Positions 45,107 through 54,166 of a DNA stretch of 64,000 bases are shown piece by piece. Source of the stretch: Sphingopyxis sp. Root154 (GTDB taxonomy: Bacteria > Pseudomonadota > Alphaproteobacteria > Sphingomonadales > Sphingomonadaceae); assembly GCF_001427105.1 (NCBI RefSeq), contig NZ_LMGI01000002.1:1468651-1532650 (forward strand), given 5' to 3'. Made by a program: the position numbers and the translations under genes. How positions within the stretch are numbered: the first letter of the stretch is position 1; each line of letters starts with the position of its first letter. Under the pieces are notes generated by a model that saw nothing but the letters and a program-made list of their open reading frames with translations, did no database searches and was not told the origin of the DNA.

Positions 45107-47230
45107 ATGCCCGAGGTCCGCCGCAGTTTCTGCCGCTTCTGCCACGCCAATTGCGCGATGCTCGTCACCATCGAGCACGGACGCGTGACCAAAGTGCATG
45201 GCGACGCCGACGATCCGGTATTCGGCGGCTATACGTGCATCAAGGGCCGCCAGCTTGCCGAAGCGCACCACGGCCCACAGCGGCTGACGGTCTCGCAGAA
45301 GCGCGTCGACGGGGCGTTCCAGGATATCGCCATGGACGACGCGCTCGACGAGATCGGCGCGAAACTGGCGGCGATCGTCGCCGAGCACGGCCCGCATGCC
45401 GTCGCCGTCTATGGCGGCACTTATGCTTTCCAGAACAGCGCGGGGGTCGGCAGCGCGATGTCGTTCGCGCAGGGGCTCGGCACGCGCAACATCTATACCT
45501 CGGTGACGCTCGACCAGCCCGCGAAAGTCTATACGACGATGCGCTACGGCAGCTGGATGGGCGGGATGCATACGTTCGCCGAAGCCGACGTCGCCTTCTT
45601 CATCGGCAACAATCCGATCGTCTCGCACTACGGCCCCCCGGGCGGGCTGCCGCCCTTCTCGCCCTCGCGCCGCCTGCGCGATGCGCTCGAAGGCGGTCTG
45701 AAGCTGATCGTCGCCGACCCGCGCGAGAGCGACGTCGCCGCGCTCGCGCATATCCATTTGCCCGTGCGGCCCGGCGAGGACCCCGCGCTGCTCGCGGGGA
45801 TGATCAACGTCATCCTCTCCGAGGGCCTGTACGACAAGGCGTTCGTCCAGCATTACGTCGACGGCCTCGACGAATTGCTGCGCGCGGTCGCGGGCTTCAC
45901 CCCCGCCGTCGCCGCGGCGCGCGCGGGGGTCGAGGAAAGCCAGCTCGTCGCCGCGGCGCGGATGTTCGCGGGAGGCACCAAGGGCGTCGTCTCAACCGGC
46001 ACCGGCCCCGAAATGGCGGGCAACGGCACGCTCACGCAATATCTCGTCTCGTCGCTCAACATCATCTGCGGGCGCTTCTGCCGCGAGGGCGAGAAGAGCT
46101 CGATCCCGCGCGTCTTCACCCCCGTCACCCAGCGCTGCGCGCAGGTCGCGCCGCCGATGGCGCTCTATGGCGAGGGTTTCCCCGCCTCGCGCATCCGCGG
46201 CCTCACGCACCTCGGTATGGAGATGCCGTGCAACGTCCTTGCCGACGAGATGCTGACGCCGGGTGAAGGCCAGGTGCGCGCGCTGATCGTTATCGGGGGC
46301 AACCCCGTGGTCGCTTTCCCCGATCAGGACAAGATGACCCGCGCGATCGACGGGCTCGAGTTGCTCGTGTGCATCGATGTCAACGCCGGGTCCGCGACCG
46401 CGAAGCGCGCCGACTATATCCTCGCCCCCAAAATGTGCCTCGAGCGCGAGGACATCAGCAACCTCAGCGAATGGTGGTACGAAATCCCCTACGCCCGCTA
46501 TACCGAGGCGATGATCGAAGCGCCCGAAGGGCTGCTCGAGGAATGGGAGATGCTCTGGGAGCTCGCGCACCGTCTCGGCACCGGCATGCCGCTCGCGGGC
46601 GGTGCTTGCCCGATGGCCGAACGGCCGACGAAAGAGGCTTTTCTCGACCTGATGGTAGCAGGCTGCGCGGTCGCACCCAGCATCGTGCGAGCTGATACCG
46701 TCGACGGCAAGGCAGTGATCTACGCCGACCTCCATCCCATAGTCGAAGCAGGCGACCCCGATGCGCCCGGACGCTTCGACCTCACCGCGGGCGCGATGCC
46801 CGACCAGCTTATCGCCTATGGCAGCGCCGATCAGCCCACGCCCGATTTTCCCTGGCGCATGGTGTCGCGCCGCAGCCGGCATCGCTTCAACTCGACCGGA
46901 CAGAATCTGCCCGCGCTGCGCGCCAAGCGCACGACGAACCCCGCCTTCCTGCATCCCGACGATCTTGCGCTGATCCCCTGCGCCGACGGCGATACGGTGC
47001 GCATTCGCTCGGCGGTGGGCGAGGTCGTCGCGGTCGCGCGCTCGGCGGAGAATATGCGCCCCGGCGTCGTGTCGATGGCGCACGCCTTTGGCGGCCCTGA
47101 CATCGGCGCAGACGGCGTTCACGAACATGGCGCCTCGACCAACCGCCTCGTCAGCGAGAGCGTGTCCTATGACCCCATTACCGGCCAGTCGCTGCAGAGC
47201 GCGATCCCGGTCTCCATCGTCCCGGCTTGA
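45107..47230 (+). CDS. Molybdopterin-dependent oxidoreductase (DMSO reductase/formate dehydrogenase family)
   Basis: The 707-residue protein has an N-terminal [4Fe-4S] site, C9-x2-C12-x3-C16 and C44 (FCRFCHANC, YTCIKGR). Domains for the bis-MGD cofactor follow, with GNNPIVSHY, STGTGPEMAGNGT and VIGGNPVVAFPDQ, and a C-terminal molydopterin dinucleotide-binding domain (NPAFLHPDDLALI). No signal peptide is visible, so it should be cytoplasmic. The molybdenum ligand was not identified. Flanking MDR reductases suggest it hydroxylates or oxidises the same intermediate. Its natural electron acceptor is unknown. Confidence 0.9.
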   Translation: MPEVRRSFCRFCHANCAMLVTIEHGRVTKVHGDADDPVFGGYTCIKGRQLAEAHHGPQRLTVSQKRVDGAFQDIAMDDALDEIGAKLAAIVAEHGPHAVAVYGGTYAFQNSAGVGSAMSFAQGLGTRNIYTSVTLDQPAKVYTTMRYGSWMGGMHTFAEADVAFFIGNNPIVSHYGPPGGLPPFSPSRRLRDALEGGLKLIVADPRESDVAALAHIHLPVRPGEDPALLAGMINVILSEGLYDKAFVQHYVDGLDELLRAVAGFTPAVAAARAGVEESQLVAAARMFAGGTKGVVSTGTGPEMAGNGTLTQYLVSSLNIICGRFCREGEKSSIPRVFTPVTQRCAQVAPPMALYGEGFPASRIRGLTHLGMEMPCNVLADEMLTPGEGQVRALIVIGGNPVVAFPDQDKMTRAIDGLELLVCIDVNAGSATAKRADYILAPKMCLEREDISNLSEWWYEIPYARYTEAMIEAPEGLLEEWEMLWELAHRLGTGMPLAGGACPMAERPTKEAFLDLMVAGCAVAPSIVRADTVDGKAVIYADLHPIVEAGDPDAPGRFDLTAGAMPDQLIAYGSADQPTPDFPWRMVSRRSRHRFNSTGQNLPALRAKRTTNPAFLHPDDLALIPCADGDTVRIRSAVGEVVAVARSAENMRPGVVSMAHAFGGPDIGADGVHEHGASTNRLVSESVSYDPITGQSLQSAIPVSIVPA

Positions 47231-47239
47231 GGAGCCCCT

Positions 47240-48256
47240 ATGCCTGACAACCGCCGCTTTCTCCTTGTCCGCCGGCCCGATGGCGAACCGGTGCCGGAAG
47301 ATTTCTCGCTCATCACCGAATCCACGCCCGAGCTGGCTGACGGGCAATTCCTGATCCGCAATCATTATGCCTCGCTCGACCCCGCGATCCGCGGCTGGAT
47401 GGACGATGCGCCAAGCTATATGCCGCCGATCCCGCTCGGCGATCCGGTGCGCGCCTCGACCATCGGCATTGTCGAGGCGAGCAAGGCCGAAGGCTTCGCG
47501 CCCGGCCAGTGGGTGATGGGCCTGAACGGCATCGAGGAATATTCGGTTGGCACCGTCGGCGGTTTCACCCAGCCGATCGATGCGAGCCTCGTGCCGTCGG
47601 TCACCAATTATCTGTCGGTGCTCGGCGCGGTCGGGATGACCGCTTATTTCGGCTATATCGACGTCTGCGAGCCCCAGTCCGGCGACGTCGTGCTCGTCAC
47701 CGGCGCCGCGGGTGCGGTCGGCTCGCTCGTCGGGCAGATCGCGAAGATCAAGGGCGCGAGCAAGGTGATCGGCATCGCGGGCGGCGCAGAGAAATGTGCA
47801 AAGCTCGTCGATCGCTACGGTTTCGACGCGGCGATCGATTATCACGGCAAGGATGTGCAGGCGCTCACCGACGCGATCCGCGCCGAGGCGCCCGATGGCG
47901 TCGATATCATCTTTGAAAATGTCGGCGGCGACATCCTCGACGCGGGGCTGATGAACCTCCGCCACGGCGCGCGCATCGGCCTCTGCGGCCTGATCAGCGA
48001 ATATAACAGCGTCGACAAGGTCGGCGCGCGCAACATCTGGCAGCTCATCGTCCACCGCGCCTCGATCCGCGGGCTGCTCGTCGCCGACTATATCCCCCGC
48101 TTCGCCGAGGGCGGCGCCGCGATGGCGAGCTGGCTGCAACAGGGCAAGCTCATCGCCGACGAGCATGTCGACGAAGGGATCGAAAACAGCTTCGGCGCCT
48201 TCATGCGGCTCTTTGCGGGGAGCAACCAAGGCAAGATGATCCTCAAGATCGCATGA
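47240..48256 (+). CDS. MDR-family NADP-dependent oxidoreductase (PTGR/CurA-like)
   Basis: The 338-residue protein has TGAAGAVGSLVGQIAKIKG in the cofactor site and FENVGGDILDAGL in the catalytic domain. It is a paralogue of the gene at 43991, on the other side of the molybdopterin gene. It starts nine bases after that gene and overlaps the following ThuA gene by four bases (ATGA), so the three form one operon. Confidence 0.9.
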   Translation: MPDNRRFLLVRRPDGEPVPEDFSLITESTPELADGQFLIRNHYASLDPAIRGWMDDAPSYMPPIPLGDPVRASTIGIVEASKAEGFAPGQWVMGLNGIEEYSVGTVGGFTQPIDASLVPSVTNYLSVLGAVGMTAYFGYIDVCEPQSGDVVLVTGAAGAVGSLVGQIAKIKGASKVIGIAGGAEKCAKLVDRYGFDAAIDYHGKDVQALTDAIRAEAPDGVDIIFENVGGDILDAGLMNLRHGARIGLCGLISEYNSVDKVGARNIWQLIVHRASIRGLLVADYIPRFAEGGAAMASWLQQGKLIADEHVDEGIENSFGAFMRLFAGSNQGKMILKIA

Positions 48257-49038
48257 ATGCCCGCCGTCTTCTCGTCCTGTCGGGCGGTCATCCTTATGAC
48301 GCCGAGCCCTTCGCCGGTCTGCTCGCGAGCTTCGAGGGCTGGGCGGTCACGCACCTGATCCATCCCGAGGCCGAGACTGCTGTCGCCGCCGGCGCGGCGA
48401 ATGATGCCGACGCGATCCTCTTCTACGATATGCCCGGATATCGCTTCGAAGACGGCAAAGCGGCGACGCGGCCGCCTTCCTTCACGTACCGCCGCGCGAT
48501 CACCGACTATTTCGCGCGCGGCGGCGGCGCGGTCGCGATGCATCATGCGATCGCGGGCTGGGCCGAGTGGCCCGAATGGGCCGACATGCTCGGCGGGCGC
48601 TTCCTCTACGAACCCGGCGAAGCGAATGGCGAAGCGCATCTCGACTCGGGCTATCGCCACGAGGTCCGCTACGATGCGGTCATCCTCGACCCCGATCATC
48701 CGGTGACCGCGGGTCTGCCGCCGCGCTTCCCGCTCTGCGACGAGCTGTATCTGGCGCCGATATGGGGCGCGGCCAAGCCGCTGCTCCGCGCCGACCACGC
48801 CTTCATCCGCGACAATTTCTATTCGGCGGCGCAGGCGGTCGCCGGACGCATGTTCAGCAACGCCGGATGGGACCATCGGCCCGAAAGCGATTTCATCGCG
48901 TGGGAAAAGCCCGTCGGCGCGGGGCGCCTCGTCTATCTCCAGCCCGGCGACGGCCCCGCCGCCTACGCCGATCCGAACCTTCGCCGCCTGCTCGTCAACG
49001 CCCTCGCGCATGTCGCCCCGAACCCCGCGCGCTCCTAA
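48253..49038 (+). CDS. ThuA-domain protein (glutaminase-like fold), copy 2
   Basis: The 261-residue protein has the ThuA fold with LVLSGGHPYDAEPFAGLL at the start, GGGAVAMHHAIAGWAEWPEW in the middle (His-rich and typical), and YLQPGDGPAAYADPNLRRLL at the end. It differs strongly from the ThuA protein at 33365, so the two are not a recent duplication. It overlaps the MDR gene by four bases. Role unknown; ThuA-like genes close to oxidoreductases may act as isomerases or hydrolases. Confidence 0.85.
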   Translation: MNARRLLVLSGGHPYDAEPFAGLLASFEGWAVTHLIHPEAETAVAAGAANDADAILFYDMPGYRFEDGKAATRPPSFTYRRAITDYFARGGGAVAMHHAIAGWAEWPEWADMLGGRFLYEPGEANGEAHLDSGYRHEVRYDAVILDPDHPVTAGLPPRFPLCDELYLAPIWGAAKPLLRADHAFIRDNFYSAAQAVAGRMFSNAGWDHRPESDFIAWEKPVGAGRLVYLQPGDGPAAYADPNLRRLLVNALAHVAPNPARS

Positions 49039-49113
49039 CGAAAATGTGCATCGCGCGCCGGGAGCGGCTGCATATAGTTGCGCGTATAACAAGAAGATTG
49101 AGGAAAGAGGCGC

Positions 49114-50358
49114 GTGAACGATATCGCCGCAAGCAGTTTTTTCGACCCGCAGGTCATCGCGGACCCGTTCGACTATTATCGCGCCTGGATGCCCAAGAGC
49201 CCCGTCGTGCAGCTTTCCGAGGGCATGTTCCTCGTCCTCTCCTACGATCTTTGCTCGCAAGCAACCGGCGACGTCGAGACTTTCTCGAACAATTTCCAGG
49301 GCACATTGTCGGGCGCGATGGCCGAGGATAGCGATGTCGCGGCGATCCTCGCGGAAGGCTGGCCGCAGGTCGACACGCTGCTGACCGCCGACCCGCCGAC
49401 GCACACGCGCTTCCGCAAGCTCGTCAACCTCGCCTTCTCGATGAAGCGCGTCGCGGCGATCGAGGAGGATATGCGCGGGGTGGTCGTCGACCTGATCGAA
49501 AAGATGGCGGCGAAAGGCGACGCCGATTTCGTCCGCGATTTCGGCATTCCGCTGCCCGTGGCGATGATCGCGAGCCAGATCGGCATGGAGGGCGATCTCG
49601 ACCGCGTGAAGCACTGGTCCGACGCCTTCGTCGACCGGCTCGGGCGGATGATCCCCAAGGAGCGCGAGCTCGAATGCGCGCGCGAGGTGGTCGAGTTCCA
49701 GCATTATGTGAAAGCGAAGATCGACGAGCGCCGCGCCAATCGCACCGACGACCTGCTCTCCGACCTCGTTTATGCCGAGGTCGATGGCGAGCGTCCGCTG
49801 GAGGATGCGGAGATCCTGTCGATCATGCAGCAGCTGATGGTCGCGGGGAACGAGACGACGACCTCGGCGCTCGCCGGCGGCTTGCTTCAATTGATCAAAA
49901 GCCCCGACCAGATGGCGAAAGCCGTCGCCGCCGCCGACGAGGGCAATGAGCGCGCGATCATCAACCTCGTCGAGGAGGTGCTGCGAACCGAAAGCCCCAC
50001 CGCCGGCATGTGGCGCATGGTGTTGAAAGACGCCGAACTCGGCGGAGTCCAAATCCCGAAGGGCGCGATGGTCCAGCTTCGCTATGCTGCCGCGAACCGC
50101 GATCCCGCCAAATATCCCGACCCCGACCGTTTCGACATCGAACGCGCCAATGCGCGCAGTCACCTCGCCTTCGGCAAGGGCATCCATATGTGCGTCGGCA
50201 ATATGCTCAGTCGCAAGGAAATGGCGGTCGCCTATTCCGAACTGCTGACCCGGCTCACCGACTTCCGCGTCGCCGAGGGTCACACGCCGAGCTGGCCGCC
50301 GAACATGCTGTTGCGCGGGCTCACCACTTTGCCGATCAGCTTCCGGCGGCGCGCATGA
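49114..50358 (+). CDS. Cytochrome P450 monooxygenase
   Basis: The 414-residue soluble bacterial P450 has the I-helix oxygen-binding motif VAGNETTT (residues 243-250), the ExxR-type helix EEVLRTESPTAGMWRM, and the heme-binding loop AFGKGIHMCVGN with C360. It starts at a GTG with GAAAGAGG upstream. The CGTATAACAAGA motif at 49083-49094 also occurs in the palindrome near the TetR gene at 2580. It is the first gene of an operon with acyl-CoA dehydrogenases and a thiolase-like protein, recalling CYP125/CYP124-type steroid or terpenoid side-chain oxidation. No ferredoxin gene is adjacent. Confidence 0.94.
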   Translation: MNDIAASSFFDPQVIADPFDYYRAWMPKSPVVQLSEGMFLVLSYDLCSQATGDVETFSNNFQGTLSGAMAEDSDVAAILAEGWPQVDTLLTADPPTHTRFRKLVNLAFSMKRVAAIEEDMRGVVVDLIEKMAAKGDADFVRDFGIPLPVAMIASQIGMEGDLDRVKHWSDAFVDRLGRMIPKERELECAREVVEFQHYVKAKIDERRANRTDDLLSDLVYAEVDGERPLEDAEILSIMQQLMVAGNETTTSALAGGLLQLIKSPDQMAKAVAAADEGNERAIINLVEEVLRTESPTAGMWRMVLKDAELGGVQIPKGAMVQLRYAAANRDPAKYPDPDRFDIERANARSHLAFGKGIHMCVGNMLSRKEMAVAYSELLTRLTDFRVAEGHTPSWPPNMLLRGLTTLPISFRRRA

Positions 50359-51416
50359 ATTTCGACCTCGACGACCACCAGCAGCTGACGCTCGACATGA
50401 TCGGCCGCTTTCTCGGCCCGGTCGACATCGCGGCGCGGCATGCGATGCGCAAAGTCGAGGGCGGCTATTCGCGCGCACGCTGGCAGGAGGTCGCCGACCT
50501 CGGCCTGCTCGCGCTCGCCGCGCCCGAGGCGATGGGCGGCATCGGCGGAACGATGGTCGACCTCGCGCTCGTCGCCGAAGCGCTCGGCAAGGGGGTCGCG
50601 ATTGACCCCTGGCTCGAAAATGGTGTGCTGCCGGTTCGACTTGCTGCCGCGGCGGGCGATGGCCGACTGGTGCGTGATCTCGTCGCGGGCACGCATTTCG
50701 CAGCGGTTGCGTTCGCCGAGCCCGGCCGCCGCTATGAAACCGACGCCGTTGGCACCAGGCTCGATGCCGGCCATATTGCCGGCGCGAAGACCTTCGTGCT
50801 CGGCGCCCCGCTTGCCGATACGCTTTTGATCACGATCGCGGGGCATAAACTCGCAAAGGTTGCGGGCGACGCCGCCGGCGTCGTCCGGCAGGATTATCCG
50901 GTCATCGACGGATCCTATGCCGCGACGGTCGACCTGCACCGCACGTCTGCCGAAATCTTCGATCTGCCCGAGGCAAAATTTCAGCGCGTGATCGGCGATG
51001 TGCGTATGCTCGCCGCCGCCGAGATGCTCGGGCTCGCGCAGAGGATGTTCGACGACACGCTCGCTTATGTCGGCGAGCGCCAGCAGTTTGGCGCCGCGAT
51101 CGGCAGCTTTCAGGCGCTGCAGCACCGGCTCGTCGAATGCTATGCCGCGCTCGAACAGGCACGTTCGATGGTGCTGCGCTCCGCGATGCTCGATCCGACG
51201 ACCGACGACGCGAACTGGCCGCGCATCACCGCAGGCGCGAAAGCCTTTGTCGGCGAAGCGGCGACGCGGATCGGGCTCGAAGCGGTGCAGATGCACGGCG
51301 GGATGGGGCAGACTGACGAGCTCGCGATCGGTCATGCGCTGAAACGCGTGATGCTGCTCGACAAATTGTTCGGCGATCAGGATCATTGCCTGCGCAGCTT
51401 TGCGAGGGCAGCATGA
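50355..51416 (+). CDS. Acyl-CoA dehydrogenase family protein (short subunit)
   Basis: The 353-residue protein has the ACAD domain order: an N-terminal helical part, a middle beta part, and a C-terminal helical part with VGERQQFGAAIGSFQALQHR and LEAVQMHGGMGQTDELAIGH. It is shorter than the other ACAD in this operon and the N-terminal half is poorly conserved. This is the pattern seen in heteromeric steroid side-chain ACADs, where one partner lacks the catalytic base. Its ATG overlaps the P450 stop (ATGA). Confidence 0.9.
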   Translation: MNFDLDDHQQLTLDMIGRFLGPVDIAARHAMRKVEGGYSRARWQEVADLGLLALAAPEAMGGIGGTMVDLALVAEALGKGVAIDPWLENGVLPVRLAAAAGDGRLVRDLVAGTHFAAVAFAEPGRRYETDAVGTRLDAGHIAGAKTFVLGAPLADTLLITIAGHKLAKVAGDAAGVVRQDYPVIDGSYAATVDLHRTSAEIFDLPEAKFQRVIGDVRMLAAAEMLGLAQRMFDDTLAYVGERQQFGAAIGSFQALQHRLVECYAALEQARSMVLRSAMLDPTTDDANWPRITAGAKAFVGEAATRIGLEAVQMHGGMGQTDELAIGHALKRVMLLDKLFGDQDHCLRSFARAA

Positions 51417-51805
51417 GCGCGCTGACCCCGATTGCCCCCGGCCTGTGGACCGACGAAGCCGAACCGCGGCTGATCGGCGCACGCCGCGCCGACGGCGAGA
51501 TCGTCTTCCCCGTGCCGTCGGGCGACGCCGCCGCGCTGGTCGAACCCGTCGCGCTGTCGCGCAAGGGCACGCTCTGGTCGTGGACGACGCAGGGCTTCGA
51601 GCCGAAGGAACCTTACAACGGTCCGCAGCTCTTTCAGCCTTTCCTCATCGGCTATGTCGAACTGCCCGGCGAAGTGATTGTCGAAACGCGGATCGTCGAC
51701 GCCTCCCCCGCCGACCTCGCAATCGGTATGCCGATGGAGTTCGCCGTCGTGCCCTTCGACGATGCGCGGTCAACCTATGCCTTCCGTCCGGAGCGCCAGC
51801 CATGA
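51413..51805 (+). CDS. DUF35 OB-fold protein lacking the zinc-ribbon cysteines
   Basis: The 130-residue protein aligns by eye with DUF35 (ChsH2-type) partners of thiolase-like aldolases: an N-terminal zinc-ribbon region followed by an OB-fold (LWSWTTQGFEPKEPYNGPQL). The four zinc cysteines expected around RLIGARRADGEIVFPVPSGD are missing. The ribbon is therefore degenerate and must hold shape without zinc. It overlaps the ACAD and thiolase genes (ATGA both sides), strong evidence that it works with the thiolase-like protein. Confidence 0.82.
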   Translation: MSALTPIAPGLWTDEAEPRLIGARRADGEIVFPVPSGDAAALVEPVALSRKGTLWSWTTQGFEPKEPYNGPQLFQPFLIGYVELPGEVIVETRIVDASPADLAIGMPMEFAVVPFDDARSTYAFRPERQP

Positions 51806-52950
51806 ACGACGACGTCCATATCATCGGCGCGGGCATCCACCCCTTCGGCCGCACCGATGGCCGCTCGGGGCGCGATCAGGGCGTCTATGCGGTGCGCGAG
51901 GCGCTGACCGATGCCGGGATCGAATGGGGCGACGTCGAATTCGCCTACGGCGGCTCGGCGGCGGCGGGGTCGGCCGACATCATGGTCAACGAGCTCGGGC
52001 TGACCAGCGTCCCGTTCATCAACGTGGCCAACGGCTGCGCGACCGGGGGCAGCGCGCTGACTGCGGCGCGTAATGCGATCGCGGCGGGCGCGTGCGACAT
52101 CGCGCTCGCGGTCGGCTTCGACAAGCATCCGCGCGGCGCCTTCAACGCCAAGCCGTCCGATTACGGCCTGCCTGAATGGTATGGCGAAACCGGCATGATG
52201 CTGACGACGCAATTCTTCGCGCTCAAGATTCAGCGCTATATGGCGCTCCACGGCATTAGCCGCCGCACCCTCGGCCTCGTCGCCGAAAAGGCGTTCCGCA
52301 ACGGCACGCTCTGCGAGCATGCCTGGCGGCGTTCGCCGGTCGATCTCGACACGATCCTGAGCGCGCCGATCGTCAACGATCCGCTGACCAAATATATGTT
52401 CTGCTCGCCCGCCGAGGGCGCGGTCGCGCTGGTGCTCGCGAGCGGCAAGAAGGTCCGCGAACTGGGCTCTGATGCCATCCGCATCGCGAGTGTCGCCTTC
52501 CGCACCCGACCCGAAGGATCGTTCGAGGTCTTCGCGCCATCGATCAGCATCACAGGCGGCGGCAAGCCGACCGAAGTCGCGAGCCGCGCAGCGTTCGAAA
52601 TGGCGGGCATCGGCCCCGAAGATATTTCGGTCGCCCAATTGCAGGACACCGAGAGCGGCGCCGAGATCATGCATATGGCCGAAAATGGCTTCTGCGACGA
52701 CGGCGAGCAGGAACAATGGCTTGCCGAAGGATGGAGCGAGCTCGGCGGCAGGATGCCGGTGAACACCGACGGCGGCTGCCTCGCCTGCGGCGAGCCGATC
52801 GGCGCTTCGGGCCTGCGGCAGGTTTACGAGAACACAGTGCAACTGCGCGGCCGCGGCGGCGCGCGGCAAGTCCCGAACGGCCCCAAGGTGGGCTATTCTC
52901 ATGTCTATGGAGCGCCCGGCCTGTCGGCGGTGGCGATCCTCGAACGTTAG
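51802..52950 (+). CDS. Thiolase-like (Ltp2/SCP2-thiolase family) protein
   Basis: The 382-residue thiolase-fold protein has the N-terminal Cys in NVANGCATGGSAL (C79), a LQDTESGAEIMHMAE segment, NTDGGCLACGEPIGASGL and a C-terminal SHVYGAPG. Relatives such as Ltp2 use this fold as a retro-aldolase to remove a C3 side chain from steroid-CoA esters, working with a DUF35 partner. The neighbour is exactly such a partner, so a retro-aldol or thiolytic cleavage is likely. The ATG overlaps the DUF35 stop. Confidence 0.9.
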   Translation: MNDDVHIIGAGIHPFGRTDGRSGRDQGVYAVREALTDAGIEWGDVEFAYGGSAAAGSADIMVNELGLTSVPFINVANGCATGGSALTAARNAIAAGACDIALAVGFDKHPRGAFNAKPSDYGLPEWYGETGMMLTTQFFALKIQRYMALHGISRRTLGLVAEKAFRNGTLCEHAWRRSPVDLDTILSAPIVNDPLTKYMFCSPAEGAVALVLASGKKVRELGSDAIRIASVAFRTRPEGSFEVFAPSISITGGGKPTEVASRAAFEMAGIGPEDISVAQLQDTESGAEIMHMAENGFCDDGEQEQWLAEGWSELGGRMPVNTDGGCLACGEPIGASGLRQVYENTVQLRGRGGARQVPNGPKVGYSHVYGAPGLSAVAILER

Positions 52951-52957
52951 TCAGATT

Positions 52958-54166
52958 ATGGATCTCGATCTCACCCAAGACGAACTAGAATTTCGCGAGG
53001 AGGTGCGCGATTTCCTCCGCACCTCGCTTCCCGATTATGTCCGCGATGGCGCGAAACGCACCCCCGGGGTTTTCGTCGAACCCGACATCGGCCTCGTCTG
53101 GCACCGTATCCTCAACGACAAGGGCTGGGTCGCCTATCACTGGCCCGAGGATTGCGGCGGGACCGGCTGGACGCCGATGCAGCGCTATATCTTCGAAAAG
53201 GAATGTGCGATCGCGGGCGCCCCGGCGCTGTCGGTGCTCGGTCTCCGCCTCGTCGGCCCGGTGATCTGCGCCTTCGGGACACAGGAACAAAAGGACCGCT
53301 TCCTGCCCGCGATACGCGCCGGCACCGATTATTGGTGCCAGGGCTATTCCGAGCCGCAAAGCGGCTCCGACCTCGCCTCGCTCCGTACCCGCGCACGGCG
53401 CAACGGCGACGAATATGTCGTCGACGGGTCGAAGATCTGGACCACCCACGCGCATCACGCGAACTGGATCTTCTGCCTCGTCCGCACCGACGGCGAGGTG
53501 AAGAAGCAGGCGGGGATCAGCTTCCTGCTCGTGCCCATGGACCAGCCCGGTGTCACCGTGACCCCGATCATCACCATGGCGGGCGACCATGAGGTCAATC
53601 AGGTCTTCCTCGACGGCGCGCGCACGTCGGTCGACAACCGGATCGGCGAAGAGGGTCAGGGCTGGACGATCGCCAAATTCCTGCTCGAGAACGAGCGCGG
53701 CGGATCGTTCCACGCGCCGCGCCTGATCCGCGCGATCGACCACCTTGAGCAACTCGCGGGCGTCGCGCCGAGCGGGCATAACGGATCGCTGGGCGGCGAT
53801 ATTCAGATCACAATCCGGATCGCGCGGCTGCGGCTCGAGGCCGAGGCGCTCGAAACGACCGAACTGCGCATCCTTGCAGATATCGCGAAGGGCCGCCCTG
53901 CCGGTCCGCAAACCTCGCTTGTCAAACTGATCTCGTCGGAACTGCATCAGCGGATCGACGCGCTCGCGATGGACCTGCACGGCTATGACGGCCTGCAACT
54001 GCCGACCGTGCGCCCGCTTTACGGCAACGAAGCGCCGCCCGCGATCGGCGACGAGGACGCGCAGGTCGCCGCCGCGCGCTATCTCAACAGCCGTGCCTGG
54101 ACCGTATTCGGCGGTTCGAGCGAAGTTCAGAAAAACATCATAGCAAAGACGGTGCTCCGCTTATGA
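52958..54166 (+). CDS. Acyl-CoA dehydrogenase family protein (full-length subunit)
   Basis: The 402-residue flavoprotein has the full ACAD layout: LTQDELEFREEVRDFL at the start, CQGYSEPQSGSDLASL in the FAD-binding middle, and RAWTVFGGSSEVQKNIIAK at the end. With the shorter ACAD at 50355 it could form a heterotetramer of the FadE28/FadE29 (ChsE) type. It starts eight bases after the thiolase stop and its own end overlaps the LuxR gene (ATGA). Confidence 0.93.
   Translation: MDLDLTQDELEFREEVRDFLRTSLPDYVRDGAKRTPGVFVEPDIGLVWHRILNDKGWVAYHWPEDCGGTGWTPMQRYIFEKECAIAGAPALSVLGLRLVGPVICAFGTQEQKDRFLPAIRAGTDYWCQGYSEPQSGSDLASLRTRARRNGDEYVVDGSKIWTTHAHHANWIFCLVRTDGEVKKQAGISFLLVPMDQPGVTVTPIITMAGDHEVNQVFLDGARTSVDNRIGEEGQGWTIAKFLLENERGGSFHAPRLIRAIDHLEQLAGVAPSGHNGSLGGDIQITIRIARLRLEAEALETTELRILADIAKGRPAGPQTSLVKLISSELHQRIDALAMDLHGYDGLQLPTVRPLYGNEAPPAIGDEDAQVAAARYLNSRAWTVFGGSSEVQKNIIAKTVLRL

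Noticed and set aside
45107..47230. Selenocysteine in the molybdenum enzyme
   Set aside because: The frame has no internal TGA, so Sec is not encoded.
45992..50478. Two very long minus-strand frames (745 and 796 codons) over the molybdopterin, MDR, ThuA and P450 genes
   Set aside because: They are shadows produced by GC-rich codon bias; the plus-strand genes carry all catalytic motifs and overlapping starts.
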